64,000 nucleotides of DNA from Siphonodentalium dalli (taxonomy: Eukaryota; Mollusca; Scaphopoda; Gadilida; Siphonodentaliidae): positions 247,441,474-247,505,473 of the forward strand of contig CP136065.1 of assembly GCA_032622095.1 (NCBI GenBank), in the 5' to 3' direction. Position 1 is the stretch's first letter. Each line of letters begins with the position of its first letter. The notes beneath the pieces were generated by a model that had not been told where the DNA came from, did no database searches, and saw only the letters and a list, made by a program, of their open reading frames with translations. The translations under genes were made by a program, and so were the position numbers. Shown piece by piece: positions 22,770-34,007 of this stretch.

Positions 22770-22923
22770 TTAACCCTTTCATGACTGGAGCTTCCTGAAG
22801 AGAATGCATTGGCCTAATAACATTTACCTTGATCTTGTAAGCCAGTGCATTCTCTTATATATGCGAGTCTCCCTATGGGAGTATAAGAAAATGCACTGGC
22901 ACATGATCTTTAATGCTGAAGCA
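22770..22923. mobile_element. Family B MITE, deleted copy
   Basis: Starts TTAACCCTTTCATGACTGG; the first hairpin is lost (CTGAAGAGAATGCATTGG junction), the second is half-deleted (ATGGGAGTATAAGAAAATGC). The right end is missing after GATCTTTAATGCTG. Confidence 0.7.
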
Positions 22924-23768
22924 GACTTTAAGTGAACTGTGTCAGTAGCTTCTGTCACTAGGAAATAATTTTTCTCATTATAAACTGGGACAGTAAAAAG
23001 TGCTATTAATAATGTTTCAGAAAATTACACTGTCCACTGTAACATGTGTAATGTGTTTTAGATTGAGCACTGCCCACTGTAATGCCTGCATATTTAGATT
23101 GAAAATGTATCTTTGAAAACACCTTTAAGTGATTTAAAATAATCATGGCAAACAGAACCATATCACCTTATTGCGTGTGGCAAGAAGTTTGAACAGCACT
23201 GTTTTCTCACAAATGGACATGTAGTCATCAATTCTGCGAAAAGGTTTCTGCACTGTCAGAAAAATTTATGACTTCGGAGCAAGTTCATTATGCTATTCCA
23301 ATATAATAGTAGATCCGTTAATTAATAGGTGGGGTTAGGGTATTTACTGTTTTCTGCTCAAATGGCTCACAACTATAAGATAATTTTACTGCATTATTTT
23401 TGACACGAACATGGTTATTTTTATATTTATTAAAATAATAGAATATTTCTGACTGATTTGAGTCATTACATGGTAATTATTTCGACGGAACCTTTAGTTT
23501 ATAAATATTCCAACCCATGTTCAGATTGATACGCTGCTCAGCTCTCGGTGAAAGGCTTCCTTTTAAGGATGTCCCTATAGCCATCATCGCGGTCTGGGCT
23601 AGACGAGGTTCGTGCAGGTTTTAAGCCTGACATGGGTGAAATTAAAGCTTGATATAAGTTGAGGGTCATCTCAATATGCCATCCCAATCGATATATGGCC
23701 ATTTTGAAAAGAAATGAGAATTTGTTCACTCTCACTGAAGCAAGCACATTTGAGGCATTGAACACTCA
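22924..23768. other. AT-rich interval without recognised genes
   Basis: No mobile element recognised; a 75-codon minus-strand frame (23538-23765) has no domain. Ends at the 8-bp duplication of element G. Confidence 0.45.
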
Positions 23769-23776
23769 TTCCTGAG

Positions 23777-24286
23777 CAAGGATCGCCCTGCCACTTGCCA
23801 AATTTGCCATGCAATGGCAAAAATAATTAACATTTGGCAAAAAATATTTTCATTTGGCAAAAGTTTTGGCAAGTCACTTTTTAATTCCTCAAGAAATTTG
23901 AAAAATATTGGCCGATCAATACCATTCATTTCATGATCACAGGAAACTATCACAATATAATTATATTAGTGGTGTTTTATAAGGTCTAGGAAAAGTTAAC
24001 AGTTAATCTGATAGCCTTAGCATTGATGGATGAGGGATTACCTGTATTTAGTGTGGTGGTGGTGTTTACATACCTAATCCTCTTGTAATGTGCCCTTCTG
24101 ATGAAGCAATCCTTCTGCAATTTTATTGTTTGGTGATTGGTTTATTGTTGTTTGATAAACCACAAAATAAGACTCAATGTTGCAGAAAATGATACTATCA
24201 GGAATAGCATTTGGCAAATTCTAAAAGAATTTGGCAAAAAATATTTTCATTTGGCAAAAGGAAATTTTGGTCCAGCACGGACCCTG
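23777..24286 (-). mobile_element. hAT-like MITE G, intact copy
   Basis: Perfect 8-bp duplication TTCCTGAG at 23769-23776 and 24287-24294. On the reverse strand the element begins CAGGGTCCGTGCTGGACC and ends GGCAGGGCGATCCTTG; the ends are imperfect inverted repeats rich in TTTGCCAAATG. No transposase coding. About 510 bases. A second copy lies at 34485-37847 on the other strand. Confidence 0.88.
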
Positions 24287-24294
24287 TTCCTGAG

Positions 24295-24989
24295 TCCATG
24301 CCTCTGACATATCTAATGAAGTTATGTTGCAACATCAACTGAGCATTATTTTCTATAATTATTATACAGACCTAAATTTGTTTCATTCACTTCTTAAAAT
24401 ATTTAAAGGGTAGCGATTTCATGCTAATTTGGATAAGCACTCCACCACCCCACTTGAACAAGTCACACCCAAAATTTCAAAGAACCTTTCATGGAATTCA
24501 TCTAATAATTTAGCAATTAATTCAGTCAACAATTTGCATTGATACACTATGACATGGCTACACTATACACCGTGACAGGACTAATTATTCTGATATACCT
24601 GATTAAATTGACTCTATTCTTATTACGCCCCCACCCACTGATCGTACAGACATAACTATTAAATGTAACTATTGTTGCCATACATTCTGGTTATGCATTC
24701 ATTAGTAATGTAGGTAACTTGACACACAATGATCTGACCCAGAAAGATGATCTGACCCACTAAAGCAACCATACTGAAATGACTTATACCATTTGTTACA
24801 ATAGCTTTACTTTACCACACATATTGAAGAACGAGTCTGTGCTTTTTAAGTTTTATTTAAATTTCAAAAGGATTTTCATGTAAGTAAATTGTTTTTCTAT
24901 ATTCTATAGTGTGCAGACCATTTGTTGAACTTTGTAGTGAATAATAGTTTCATTATAGAGAGGAGAGTAATACAAACGCTCTTTATGTT
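24295..24989. other. AT-rich interval without recognised genes
   Basis: Nothing recognised apart from short duplicated GATCTGACCCA words near 24731-24760. Confidence 0.45.
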
Positions 24990-25403
24990 TTAACCCTTTA
25001 CCCAACAGAACGGCCCTGTGCCAATGCATTCTCTTATATATGCGAGTCGACCATAGGTCGCCTCGCATATATAAGAGAATGCATTGGCTTAACACATATT
25101 AAAAATGATAAAATTGTCAAAGAATGTAGAAAATATTATAAGAAAAAATGGTAAAAAGTGTTAAAAACAAATTTGTTTTAGGCCAATGCATTCTCTTATA
25201 TATGCGAGGCGACCTATGGTCGACTCGCATATATAAGAGAATGCATTGGCACATGGCATAACTGTAACCATCACAATGTGGTCAATGAACCGGTTCCAAT
25301 AATATCCATATTTGTATGGTGTTATTGAGACAGACCGAAGATATTTTAGGCTGTTGAAGCTTTATTTGGGCGTTTTTGGCCGGTTTGTTGGGTAAAGGGT
25401 TAA
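24990..25403 (+). mobile_element. Family A MITE, full copy 2
   Basis: TTAACCCTTTACCCAACAG to GTTGGGTAAAGGGTTAA. Two hairpins (25020-25089, 25182-25251). Differs from copy 1 by an extra AGAAAATATTAT stretch in the spacer and CAATGAACC in the 3' arm. Confidence 0.88.
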
Positions 25404-25575
25404 CATATCAAGTACAAATACCACGAAATTCATTCACTATTTCATGCAATCATTTCTATCTTGCAGAGCATAACCTATCCATATAATTGTATAATAAATA
25501 TTTTTTCAGTCTAATTATATCTTGGTGAATACAAATATAATTACCAAATACTCGGCTTAAAGTTGATAGGTTGCT

Positions 25576-25711
25576 TCAACCCTTTCATGAGGGGAGCTGA
25601 GCTGGTGCAGCATTAAAGATCATATGCCAGTGCGTTCTCTCATTTATAAGAGAATACATTGGTACAGGGTTTTCACAAAATTTCAGGAAGGTCCAGTCAT
25701 GGAATGGTTAA
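25576..25711. mobile_element. Family B MITE, mostly deleted
   Basis: TCAACCCTTTCATGAGGGGA to GTCATGGAATGGTTAA, with only one broken hairpin remaining (GTGCGTTCTCTCATTTATAA). Confidence 0.7.
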
Positions 25712-25869
25712 GAGGTAGGATAAGTGAAAATTGTAGCCATTTAATTTTATCAAATTCAAATTCAAATTCTTTATTGGATATAACCATGTTTTAGCATAAT
25801 CCAAGAATAAAATACATAAATAAATAACATCTTATATATAATCATTAATAAATTAAGACATTGATTGAC

Positions 25870-25910
25870 TTAACCCTTTCAGTGCCAAGTCCGATTTTTG
25901 TATCAACCCA
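25870..25910 (+). mobile_element. Family C MITE left-end fragment
   Basis: TTAACCCTTTCAGTGCCAAG then GTCCGATTTTTGTATCAACC, identical in wording to the left end at 44061; the rest is missing. Confidence 0.65.
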
Positions 25911-26103
25911 TATTTCGTTGATCATTTTTAAATATGCCTACATTTAGGCGCTGCCTATAGTAGTATATATATATATAGGTTTTAATGTGTTGGTTAACAT
26001 GCCCTATACCAACATCGTGCTAATATTTATTTGTTCGTAATATGAGCTTGAGCTTTATTCATTGATTTAGTATAGATTAATTCAAGGGCATGTTTGAGTT
26101 ATA

Positions 26104-26254
26104 GAGGATCTCACATGAGTTTCTAGTTTATACGGAATTTATCAACCGAGTTCACTAAATTCGATTTGAGTCGAGGTTTACCGAGGCTCAAATAGAATTT
26201 AGAGGACGAGGTTGATAAATTACGTATAAAATAGGACGAGTGTGAGATACCTTT
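26104..26254. mobile_element. Foldback element J
   Basis: Arms about 70 bases: AGGATCTCACATGAG ... GGAATTTATCAACCGAG ... CTAAATTCGATTTGAG, mirrored by CTCAAATAGAATTTAG ... GTTGATAAATTACGTA ... GAGTGTGAGATACCT. Diverged palindrome, loop TCGAGGTTTACCGAGG. No target duplication recognised. Confidence 0.6.
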
Positions 26255-27324
26255 TATCACATGATCAAATAAACCCGAAGCAACGCGCAATATTCATCGA
26301 AAACAACAATCATAAACTACAGCGATCGCAAGTTATTTGAAGAACGCCGTGACGTCATCGCACGCGCTGATATTAAACGTGTCTATTACCGATAATTATG
26401 AAACTACTTTTATGGCCAAATTATGTGATAAATGTATATCTAAGGCGTCTTTGATGAAATAACATATTTGTTTTGTTGCAGAGAAGGTTATTGGGTTCAG
26501 TAGCATCTTGGGGTAGTTAAAATATCTCTGTTTTCATTACATGACATAATAACATTTGGCCGATGGACATTCCACAACTGCCGTCTGCTTATATTTCCTT
26601 AATAACAGACCATTTTAATGACACTGAGCCGGTCGCTTGCTGCATTGAAAATTCTTTGTTGACAATAATTTTGATATCCGCGCAAACTTTCAATTTTAAG
26701 TTTCCTATTTTCAAACAACTGTTTTGATTTATGCATCAAGAATGTCTACTTTCATTTGTTTGAAAATGATTTATACACCTTTCTTGCCTCCAGGTAAACT
26801 CTTTATTTGATGTAAACACCAGGGGAACCTGATACATCACCACACAATGCACACATAGCTTAATTATTCCAAGCACAAAATTAATTATATATACTAGTAA
26901 GATTAATGAAGGTAGATAAAAATATAGTCAAGTGCAAGTATTTTATTCAAAATTATTAATATATAAGCAGACTGAATTTGGAATTTTGTTATTTCATTTA
27001 AGCATCTTAAATGTCTACTTTTATTTGTTTGAAAATATATTTATACACTTCTTGCCTTCAGGTAAACTCGTTATTTGATGTTAACACCAGGGGGACTTGG
27101 TACATCACCACACATGGCTTATTCTGAGCAAAAATTAAAATATAATATAAGTTTAATGAAGGTTGATAAATATTTATTCAAGTGCAAGTATTTTATTCAA
27201 AGATGTTAATATTTTATAAACAAGATATTCACCCCTTACATTAACAAAGTTATGTGGGGGGTGTACTGGAAACAGCATTTGTAAATCTTTACTAAATGAA
27301 TTCTGAGTCTCCCATTTGTTTATA
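26255..27324. other. Interval with diverged tandem duplication
   Basis: About 230-bp duplication: TTATTTGATGTAAACACCAG at 26801 and TTATTTGATGTTAACACCAG at 27071, followed in both by GG(A/T)GAC-like words, CATCACCACACA and GTGCAAGTATTTTATTCAAA. No gene. Confidence 0.55.
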
Positions 27325-27538
27325 AAATTATATAAAAGTATAAACTGGAATGGTCTATTATTTATCTGGATGGACGTTCAGGAAATATAAGCAGATAATA
27401 GAAGGTTCAGAAGGAATCCTATTCATTGGTGGGATATGTTCATAAAATAAGTTCAATAAACAGCCTACGGTCTTTTGTTGAACTTATTATCTAAACATTT
27501 CCTACTCGTCAATGAGCATCTAGTAAAGAAAAGGTTAA
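27325..27538 (+). mobile_element. Family K MITE, left-truncated copy
   Basis: AAAGTATAAACTGGAATGG, GTCTATTATTTATCTGG, hairpin around AATAAGTTCAATAAACAG and TGTTGAACTTATTATC, ending AGTAAAGAAAAGGTTAA. Confidence 0.68.
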
Positions 27539-27689
27539 ACGTATTGTGTTAATTTAAACATGAGATTCTGAGGCGACAGCTTGCATCGCAATATAGTTTA
27601 CATAATGCACTAGCAATACACAATGCACAATACACAATGCAAATAGGTGTGTATATTTTAGATATAATGTTTCAACAATGCACACAATT

Positions 27690-27850
27690 AAAATATAGGT
27701 TTATAGTTTACCTAACATACACCAGACGAGTTCCTATTGTCGTTCTCGGTTATGGCGTCTTTCAGACAGTATGTGTGGAATGTACATATTAACCATGGAG
27801 TAGATCAGACTATCACAAGATTATTGTGAGACTCGCGACTAAAAAACATT
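27690..27850 (+). repeat. Duplicated segment carrying an empty insertion site
   Basis: Shares ACGAGTTCCTATTGT, GTTCTCGGTTATGG, CAGTATGTGTGG and ACATATTAACC with 30660-30745 and 31146-31200. Here a single TTAA (27789-27792) stands where the other copy holds a family A MITE. A small ATG-to-GTATGT frame exists but is not conserved in the sister copy. Confidence 0.8.
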
Positions 27851-28482
27851 ACATATTTAATAACAGAACACAGATTTAAATTTTCTGACACTTCATAACT
27901 TTTGTCAAACTCCAGGCAGAGTTATCTCCCATCACTCCGCTGAGATACCACTGCCATAATGACATTAATTGGTAAGGAATTCTTACGTGTTTTTAGTTCT
28001 TATGTTTTAGGATTAAAATTGTCTATGTCTGGCTCAGTTCATATTCTTATCAATACCGAAAGAATTACCATTATTGCAAACTTTAAAACAAATTTGGTGG
28101 TCAAAACAAGGTGACTAAATAGTAGTAAATACAGTTCCGTGACGAATCGTCGCCGACGATATGTAAAAATAGATTTATCGTTGCAAAGTACACTCATTGT
28201 GGCAGTGATATATCGCAGCGATAGCGTAGAGGGCGCTGTATGGAGTTTGAACTATTGTATGTATAAAGGAGGCCTCCAAAGTTACAAACATAGCAAGGAA
28301 GCCTCCCCACAGCCCTGGGATTTGGCCTAGGCAATGGGCAATGCCCAGGTAAAATCAGTTTGCCTACGTAAAATAAGTTCATTGTTTTACTAAAATTGGC
28401 TTCCCGCCAATAAGTCAATCAGAAATACAACCTCTTTAGCCAAAATGACTTCCTATCACTCTTCTTTACATATATTGACCTA
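27851..28482. other. Interval without recognised genes
   Basis: Two short overlapping frames (28139-28330 +, 28194-28418 -) lack recognisable domains. A GGTAAGG donor-like word follows ATGACATTAATT near 27959. Confidence 0.4.
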
Positions 28483-28782
28483 TACAGTAATGCCCTAAAT
28501 AATAGACTCCTTAACCGCAGCAGAATATGGGTAACTTTTCAGGATTTAGTCCGAAATATGGCTTGTTGCCATTCATCGGAAAGTTCTCAGTGAGAGCTTT
28601 CCGATGAAAGGCAACAAGCCATATTTCCGACTAAATCCTGAAAAGTTACACATAATTCTGCTGTGGTTAAGGAGTGAGAGCTTTCCGATGAATGGCAACA
28701 AGCCATATTTCCGACTAAATCCTGAAAAGTTACCTATAATTGTGTTGTGGTTAAGGAGTCGATTATTTAGGGCATTACTGTA
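28483..28782. mobile_element. Family D foldback MITE with duplicated right arm
   Basis: TA + CAGTAATGCCCTAAATAATA to GGGCATTACTG + TA. After the first right arm (ending GTGGTTAAGGAG) a second GAGAGCTTTCCGATGAATGG arm begins at 28677, so the element has one left and two right arms in tandem. Confidence 0.85.
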
Positions 28783-28914
28783 ATAGTATGGATCCATGGC
28801 ACTGGGGCATTAACTATAGGGACACTGGGGAGTTCTATGTTTGGGGAATTGTTCATATATGTTGAGTATGAATAGGTAAGCATTTGGAGGAGAGTAATTT
28901 GAGTGAATTAAATT

Positions 28915-29019
28915 TTCAGCTTACATTATTGACTATATTTCTTTGATAACTAATCATAATAAAGTAGCATACATTATTGACTATATTTCTTTGATAACTA
29001 ATCATAATAAAGTAGCATA
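28915..29019. repeat. 52-bp direct duplication
   Basis: TACATTATTGACTATATTTC and AATCATAATAAAGTAGCATA occur twice back to back, ending at the D left arm. Confidence 0.85.
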
Positions 29020-29357
29020 CAGTAATGCCCTAATTAATCGACTCCTTTAACCACATCAGAGGGTCAATCACAATGGTGGTTAACTGGTTACATCCGTGAC
29101 CATCTATAAATTGAGCCATGTCTGTTTATAATAAACTCACCCATTCTTATGACAAATAAAATCTTTGGCTGACCGGACGAGCCCTCTGGGTCTGTTCTGC
29201 AATCCGCGCACGGGGCATGGTGTTAATATACTGGCGAGCCGACCACAACTGATCCATTTAAGAGAGACCCGTCACATCTCAGGGAGAGCTTTCCGATGAA
29301 TGGCAACAAGCCATATTTCCAACTAAATCCTGAAAAGTTACCCATAATTCTGCTGTG
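29020..29357. mobile_element. Family D MITE remnant interrupted by another insertion
   Basis: Left arm TACAGTAATGCCCTAATTAA to CCACATC (29020-29060), then foreign DNA, then right arm GGGAGAGCTTTCCGATGAAT to AATTCTGCTGTGG (29281-29357), where the G-rich satellite cuts it off. The CACATC word flanks the foreign part on both sides. Confidence 0.7.
29061..29277 (+). mobile_element. Possible LTR-retroelement fragment inside D
   Basis: Inserted between CACATC repeats. Contains a TATA word (CTATAAATTGAG), AATAAA (GACAAATAAAATC) and then CTGGCGAGCCGACC, reminiscent of the primer-binding edge of LTR elements. Canonical TG/CA termini are not seen and no coding remains, so this reading is tentative. 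Confidence 0.3.
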
Positions 29358-30057
29358 GGGGGGGGGGGGGGGGGGGGGGGGGCAGAGGGGGCAATATTAC
29401 CACCAGGGGGCGCCGGAAGAGGGGGGGGGGGGGGGGGCAATATTACCACCAGGGGGCGCTGGAAGAGGGGGGCAATATTACCACCAGGGGGCGCCGGAAG
29501 AGGGGGGCAATATTACCACCAGGGGGGCGCCGGAAGAGGGGGGGGGGGGGCAATATTACCACCAGGGGGCGCCGGAAGAGGGGGGGGGGGGGCAATATTA
29601 CCACCAGGGGGGCGCCGGAAGAGGGGGGGGGGGCAATATTACCACCAGGGGGCGCTGGAAGAGGGGGGCAATATTACCACCAGGGGGCGCCGGAAGAGGG
29701 GGGCAATATTACCACCAGGGGGCGCCGGAAGAGGGGGGGCAGAGGGGGCAATATTACCACCAGGGGGTGCCGGAAGAGGGGGGCAATATTACCACCAGGG
29801 GGCGCTGGAAGAGGGGGGGCAATATTACCACCAGGGGCGCCGGAAGAGGGGGGGAAATATTACCACCATGGGGCGCCGGAAGAGGGGGGGGGCAATATTA
29901 CCACCAGGGGGCGCCGGAAGAGGGGGGGGGGGGGGGGGGCAGAGGGGGCAATATTACCACCAGGGGCGCCGGAAGAGGGGGGGGGCAGAGGGGGCAGCTG
30001 ATTCAATATTACCACCAGGGGCGCCGGAAGAGGGGGCCCCCTGCCCTTGGATGCTTC
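29358..30057 (+). repeat. G-rich satellite with CTCF-like core, 16 units
   Basis: Unit of about 33-50 bases: a G run, CAATATTACCACCAGGGGGC, then GCCGGAAGAGG. I count 16 CCACCA..GGGG cores; nine read exactly CCACCAGGGGGCGC, which is the core of the well-known CTCF motif, and others have one G more or fewer or one substitution. The variable G runs (6 to more than 20) could form G-quadruplexes and explain the length variation. Coding frames across it are incidental. Confidence 0.9.
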
Positions 30058-30165
30058 CGGCACCCCTGATTATACCACCACTATGCAGAGTACAGATATT
30101 GAAATACAGACAGAATACAAGGATTTATCTTAAAAAGGACTGCCCAAAATGCAGCCTAATCAATG

Positions 30166-30382
30166 TACAGTAATGACCTAAGTAATCGACGTCTTAACGA
30201 AAGCAGAATTATGGGTAACTTTTCAGGATTTAGTCGGAAATATGGCTTGTTGCCATTCATCGGAAAGCTCTCGCCGAGAGCTTTCCGATGAATGGCAACA
30301 AGCCATATTTCCGACTAAATCCTGAAAAGTTACCCATAATTCTGCTTTCGTTAAGACGTCGATTACTTAGGGCATTACTGTA
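30166..30382. mobile_element. Family D foldback MITE, near-perfect
   Basis: TA + CAGTAATGACCTAAGTAATC to GATTACTTAGGGCATTACTG + TA. Arms of about 106 bases differ at one position (GACC versus GCCC complement). Copy-specific words GACGTC and TTAACGAAAGC occur on both arms. Confidence 0.92.
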
Positions 30383-30659
30383 CACCATGCAGGTAGTGAT
30401 TCTCCTGGCTGCCAGTCTGATGACGTCACAGAACATTCAAGTTTAAACAACACAAATATTTTTCCGCGAAATCTCAGATGTCTTTCGGCACCAAGGAACA
30501 CAAAAATGCGATAAACTACTAAACTTCCATTTTTGAAACATCAACTTTAAGGTTGCATCACAATGATAATATGCATTTATAGTTTACTCAATTCACAATT
30601 CAAATAGGCGTTCATACTTCACGGTAATGCACCAGCAATACACAATACAAGTTTATGTT

Positions 30660-31200
30660 GATATAATACAGCAACGAGACGAGTTCCTATTGTTGTTCTC
30701 GGTTATGGCATCCTTCAGGCAATATGTGTGCAATCTACATATTAACCCTTTACCCAACAAAGCGGCCAAAAACGCCCAAATAGAGCTTCAACAGCCTAAA
30801 ATATCTTCAGTCTGTCTCAATAACACCATACAAATATGGATATCATTGGAACCGGTTCATTGACCACATTGTGATGGTTACAGTTATGCCCTGTGCCAAT
30901 GCATTCTCTTATATATGCGAGTCGAAGAGAATGCATTGGCCTAAAAAATATTCTTTAACAATTTTATAATGTTTTCTTACATTTTTTTTACATTTTTTAT
31001 AATATTTTTCTACATTTTTTGACAATTTTATCATTTATAATCTGTGTTAAGCCAATGCATTCTCTTATATATGCGAGGCGACCTATGGTCGACTCGCATA
31101 TATAAGAGAATGCATTGGCACAGGGCCATTCTGTTGGGTAAAGGGTTAACCGTTAAGTAGATCTTTGACTATCACAAACTTATTACAAGGTTTGTGACTT
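30660..31200 (+). repeat. Duplicated segment with filled insertion site
   Basis: Sister of 27690-27850. Matching flanks ATCTACATATTAA and TTAACCGTTAAGTAGATC enclose the family A copy, showing that TTAA is duplicated on insertion. Confidence 0.8.
30742..31149 (-). mobile_element. Family A MITE, copy 3
   Basis: TTAACCCTTTACCCAACAAA to TGTTGGGTAAAGGGTTAA, reverse orientation. The hairpin nearest the left arm is broken (GCGAGTCGAAGAGAATGC deletion), and the spacer carries an extra ACATTTTTTTTACATTTTT stretch. The other hairpin (31053-31122) is intact. Confidence 0.88.
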
Positions 31201-32096
31201 AAAATTGTGCCAAAGACCTTTAGAATGGCAGGGTGGCAGATTTCAATATACACATATGACCACTAGCTATTCTAATTAATAAACTGGAGCCTCTTGTCAA
31301 TTTGTAAAAATTAGTATCATACCTGGAGCCGAAATAATATAAAGAAATCGTATAACATAAATAATATAAAGAGATAGTCAATTTTAGTTAAAAGTGATCA
31401 CCAGATGTGTTTCATATTTTGTTGAAAATTACATTTTCCACTCTCTCTCTCTATAATTTTACCCAAGGAACCGATAATATATATACTGATGTGTACAATC
31501 TTATAAGATGTATAATTATATTAAATTCATGTAGCAAAATATCTTTCTTGGATATCTGGACATTTTGAGTTTAATGACGGTGGCTTCACTTCTAACGATC
31601 ACAAATATCTCAAGCTCCATTTTCTTTTGCTAAGAATGAAAACTTTGATTGAATGAAACAGTTCGAGTCTCAATAGCATATGATTCTGTGTCCGTTCTCT
31701 ATTGAGCATGGGTCCTTTATGTCCTAATAATGGTTACAAGTACCCAGCATTAATCTATGGGGTGATAACTATTCTCTATAGAATGAACTACCCAGTATTA
31801 ATCTATGGGGCGATAACTATACTGTATATAGAATGGACTTTTGTTCTTTTCAGTGATTTCTAATATACAAGTCATTCAAATTTGAAGCACGAACACAGTG
31901 CATAACTTTAGGAACAGGAATTAAGTTCCAAACAACAATGAGCCGACATCTCGCTTTGTTTCCTGCTGTAATTACGATTTCTTACTAATCATTACGAGGC
32001 TCCCTTAATTGTTGTCCTCACGAATAATATATTGATTTTTTCCTGTGTGTTAAGTACTCATGGTGCGAGGTTCAACTTAAAAAGAAAGTAGATGTA
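31150..32096. other. AT-rich interval without recognised genes
   Basis: A 60-bp direct duplication near 31740-31840 (CAGTATTAATCTATGGGGCG with CAGCATTAATCTATGGGGTG) is seen; otherwise nothing. Confidence 0.45.
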
Positions 32097-32294
32097 ATAC
32101 CGACCATACCTGGCATAGTAAATAGTGATCGCATCTCGTCAACATTAGTGGATCCCTGGGTCTCTGTCGTACCATTATCTCTGACAGGTGATATAATTCT
32201 CATTCAGACGACGGCAGACAAAGCCCATATTATTCTGTCTCTCTGTATGTGAATTAGTTCTATGGAATAATTTGGAGATATTCAGTTTTTGACT

Positions 32295-32333
32295 ATGTAT
32301 TATTATAAGAGGTGTCATAGGTCTCCCTCCCCA
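32295..32333 (+). other. Mini-exon-like ATG-to-donor unit (a)
   Basis: 13 codons (MYYYKRCHRSPSP) ending directly at GTAAGT. Same layout as units at 32922 and 33122; phase 0. Expression unproven. Confidence 0.15.
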
Positions 32334-32472
32334 GTAAGTATCTAAATTTATTGTGATAGATTTTTTCATTTTTTTTTTTTTCCTTCGACTGCATGGTTTG
32401 GTTCTCTAAATCTCAGACATTCGATCACGATTTATGGACTTGTTATCTAGTTGGTGGAGGACTATAAAATAA

Positions 32473-32608
32473 AGTAATAATATAAATAAGATTGTAACAC
32501 CTTTATAATTTTATTTTATTTTTCTCTATTTTGAAGGGTCGGAAGCTCGTGAAATAAAATTTCACAATAAGTCTATAAAGGTGTTACAATCTAATCTTAT
32601 TTATATTA
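32473..32608. repeat. Inverted repeat with 33-35 bp arms
   Basis: TAATATAAATAAGATTGTAA CACC at left and GGTG TTACAATCTAATCTTATT at right are near reverse complements, separated by about 65 bases. Sits between two donor-bearing units; probably a small foldback insertion. Confidence 0.75.
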
Positions 32609-32921
32609 ACAATTCTGGAGACTTTTACGGCTCTTAAAATAAAGTAGACAGATGCTGGCACTGTAAATAGTGATCACATCCTGTCAACATAAGAGGATCC
32701 CTGGGTCTCCGTCTCTCCATTATATGCACATGTGCGAATGTGACAGGTGATATTACTCAGAGGATTGCGGACAAAGTCCTTTGTGATGAATATAACCTTT
32801 ATATCGACAGCTGATCGTGTTTATATTCTGGCTCTGTGAGGGCTGACAGTTCTTTGGGGGTATGATTTCTCTGTGCTCGGGAGATTCCATGGAATAATTC
32901 GGAGACATTCAGTATATCACC

Positions 32922-32957
32922 ATGTATTATAGGAGGTACCCCCGGTCACCCTCCCCG
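32922..32957 (+). other. Mini-exon-like ATG-to-donor unit (b)
   Basis: 12 codons (MYYRRYPRSPSP) ending at GTAAGTG, phase 0. An identical unit follows 200 bases later. Confidence 0.17.
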
Positions 32958-33121
32958 GTAAGTGAACTCATCATTGTGTTATGAGTATAACCTATATATC
33001 GACAGCTGATCATGTTTACCTTATATTCTGGCTTTGTGAGGGCTGACAGTTCTTTGGGGGTATGATTTCTCTGTGCTCGGGAGATTCCATGGAATAATTC
33101 GGAGACATTCAGTATATCACC

Positions 33122-33157
33122 ATGTATTATAGGAGGTACCCCCGGTCACCCTCCCCG
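33122..33157 (+). other. Mini-exon-like ATG-to-donor unit (c)
   Basis: Identical 12 codons and donor to the unit at 32922, as expected of a recent 200-bp tandem duplication. Confidence 0.17.
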
Positions 33158-33450
33158 GTAAGTGAACTCATCATTGTGTTATGAGTATAACCTATATATC
33201 GACAGCTGATCATGTTTACCTTATATTCTGGCTCTGTGAGGGCTAGCTGAAAGTTCTTTGGGGGTATGATTTCTCTGTGTTCGGGCGATTCCATGGAATA
33301 ACTCTGAGACATTCAGTATCTTGCCACGTATTATACTTCTCATTGTCTTGTATTATACCTTAGTTCTCTTTGAAGTGAGTCACCCTCCTGATTGTCTTGG
33401 CATTTAAATACCTTTTTCATTTATTTCTTCTATAATCTCAGACATGATAC

Positions 33451-33558
33451 CGAGAGCTTTCCGATGAATGGCAACAAGCCATATTTCCGACTAAATCCTG
33501 AAAAATTACCCATAATTCTGCTGTGGTTAAGGTGTCAATTATTTAGAGCATTACTGTA
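33451..33558. mobile_element. Family D MITE, right half only
   Basis: CGAGAGCTTTCCGATGAATG to GAGCATTACTG + TA; the left arm is absent. Confidence 0.85.
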
Positions 33559-34007
33559 TGTGCATGGCTATTATTCATATTTGAGAATATGCATTCTATC
33601 CTGATTCCATTGTCCTGAATATAACCTATATTCATTCTGTGACGATTCCTTGGAATAATTTGAAGACATTCAGTTCTTCATCATGTCTTATGGGAGATAA
33701 ATCTGATTCAGGGGATGACACACAAAGTCCATTGTCCGGAATAAAACCTATGTCCATTCTGTGACGATTCCTTAGAATAATCTGAAGACATTCAGTTGTT
33801 CATGTATCATGGGAGATAACTCTGATTCAGAGGATGGCAGACAATGTCCATTGTCATGAATATAACCTATATATTGACAGTGTTTTGTTTACCATTTATT
33901 ATGTCTCTGTGTGGATGATTTCCATGGAATAACTAGGAGATATTCAGTATTTCGCCTGATTTCACCAAGTCCTATAAGAGATACCCCTAGTCACCATCAC
34001 TGGTAGG

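Noticed and set aside
27741-27757. ATG-to-GTATGT mini exon at the duplicated segment
   Set aside because: The sister copy at 30.7 kb has lost the donor (CAATATGTG), so conservation is not supported.
29296-30173. Two Gly-rich frames of 257 and 272 codons and a Pro-rich minus frame
   Set aside because: They translate the G-rich satellite; variable G-run lengths would shift frame between units, and there is no gene structure.
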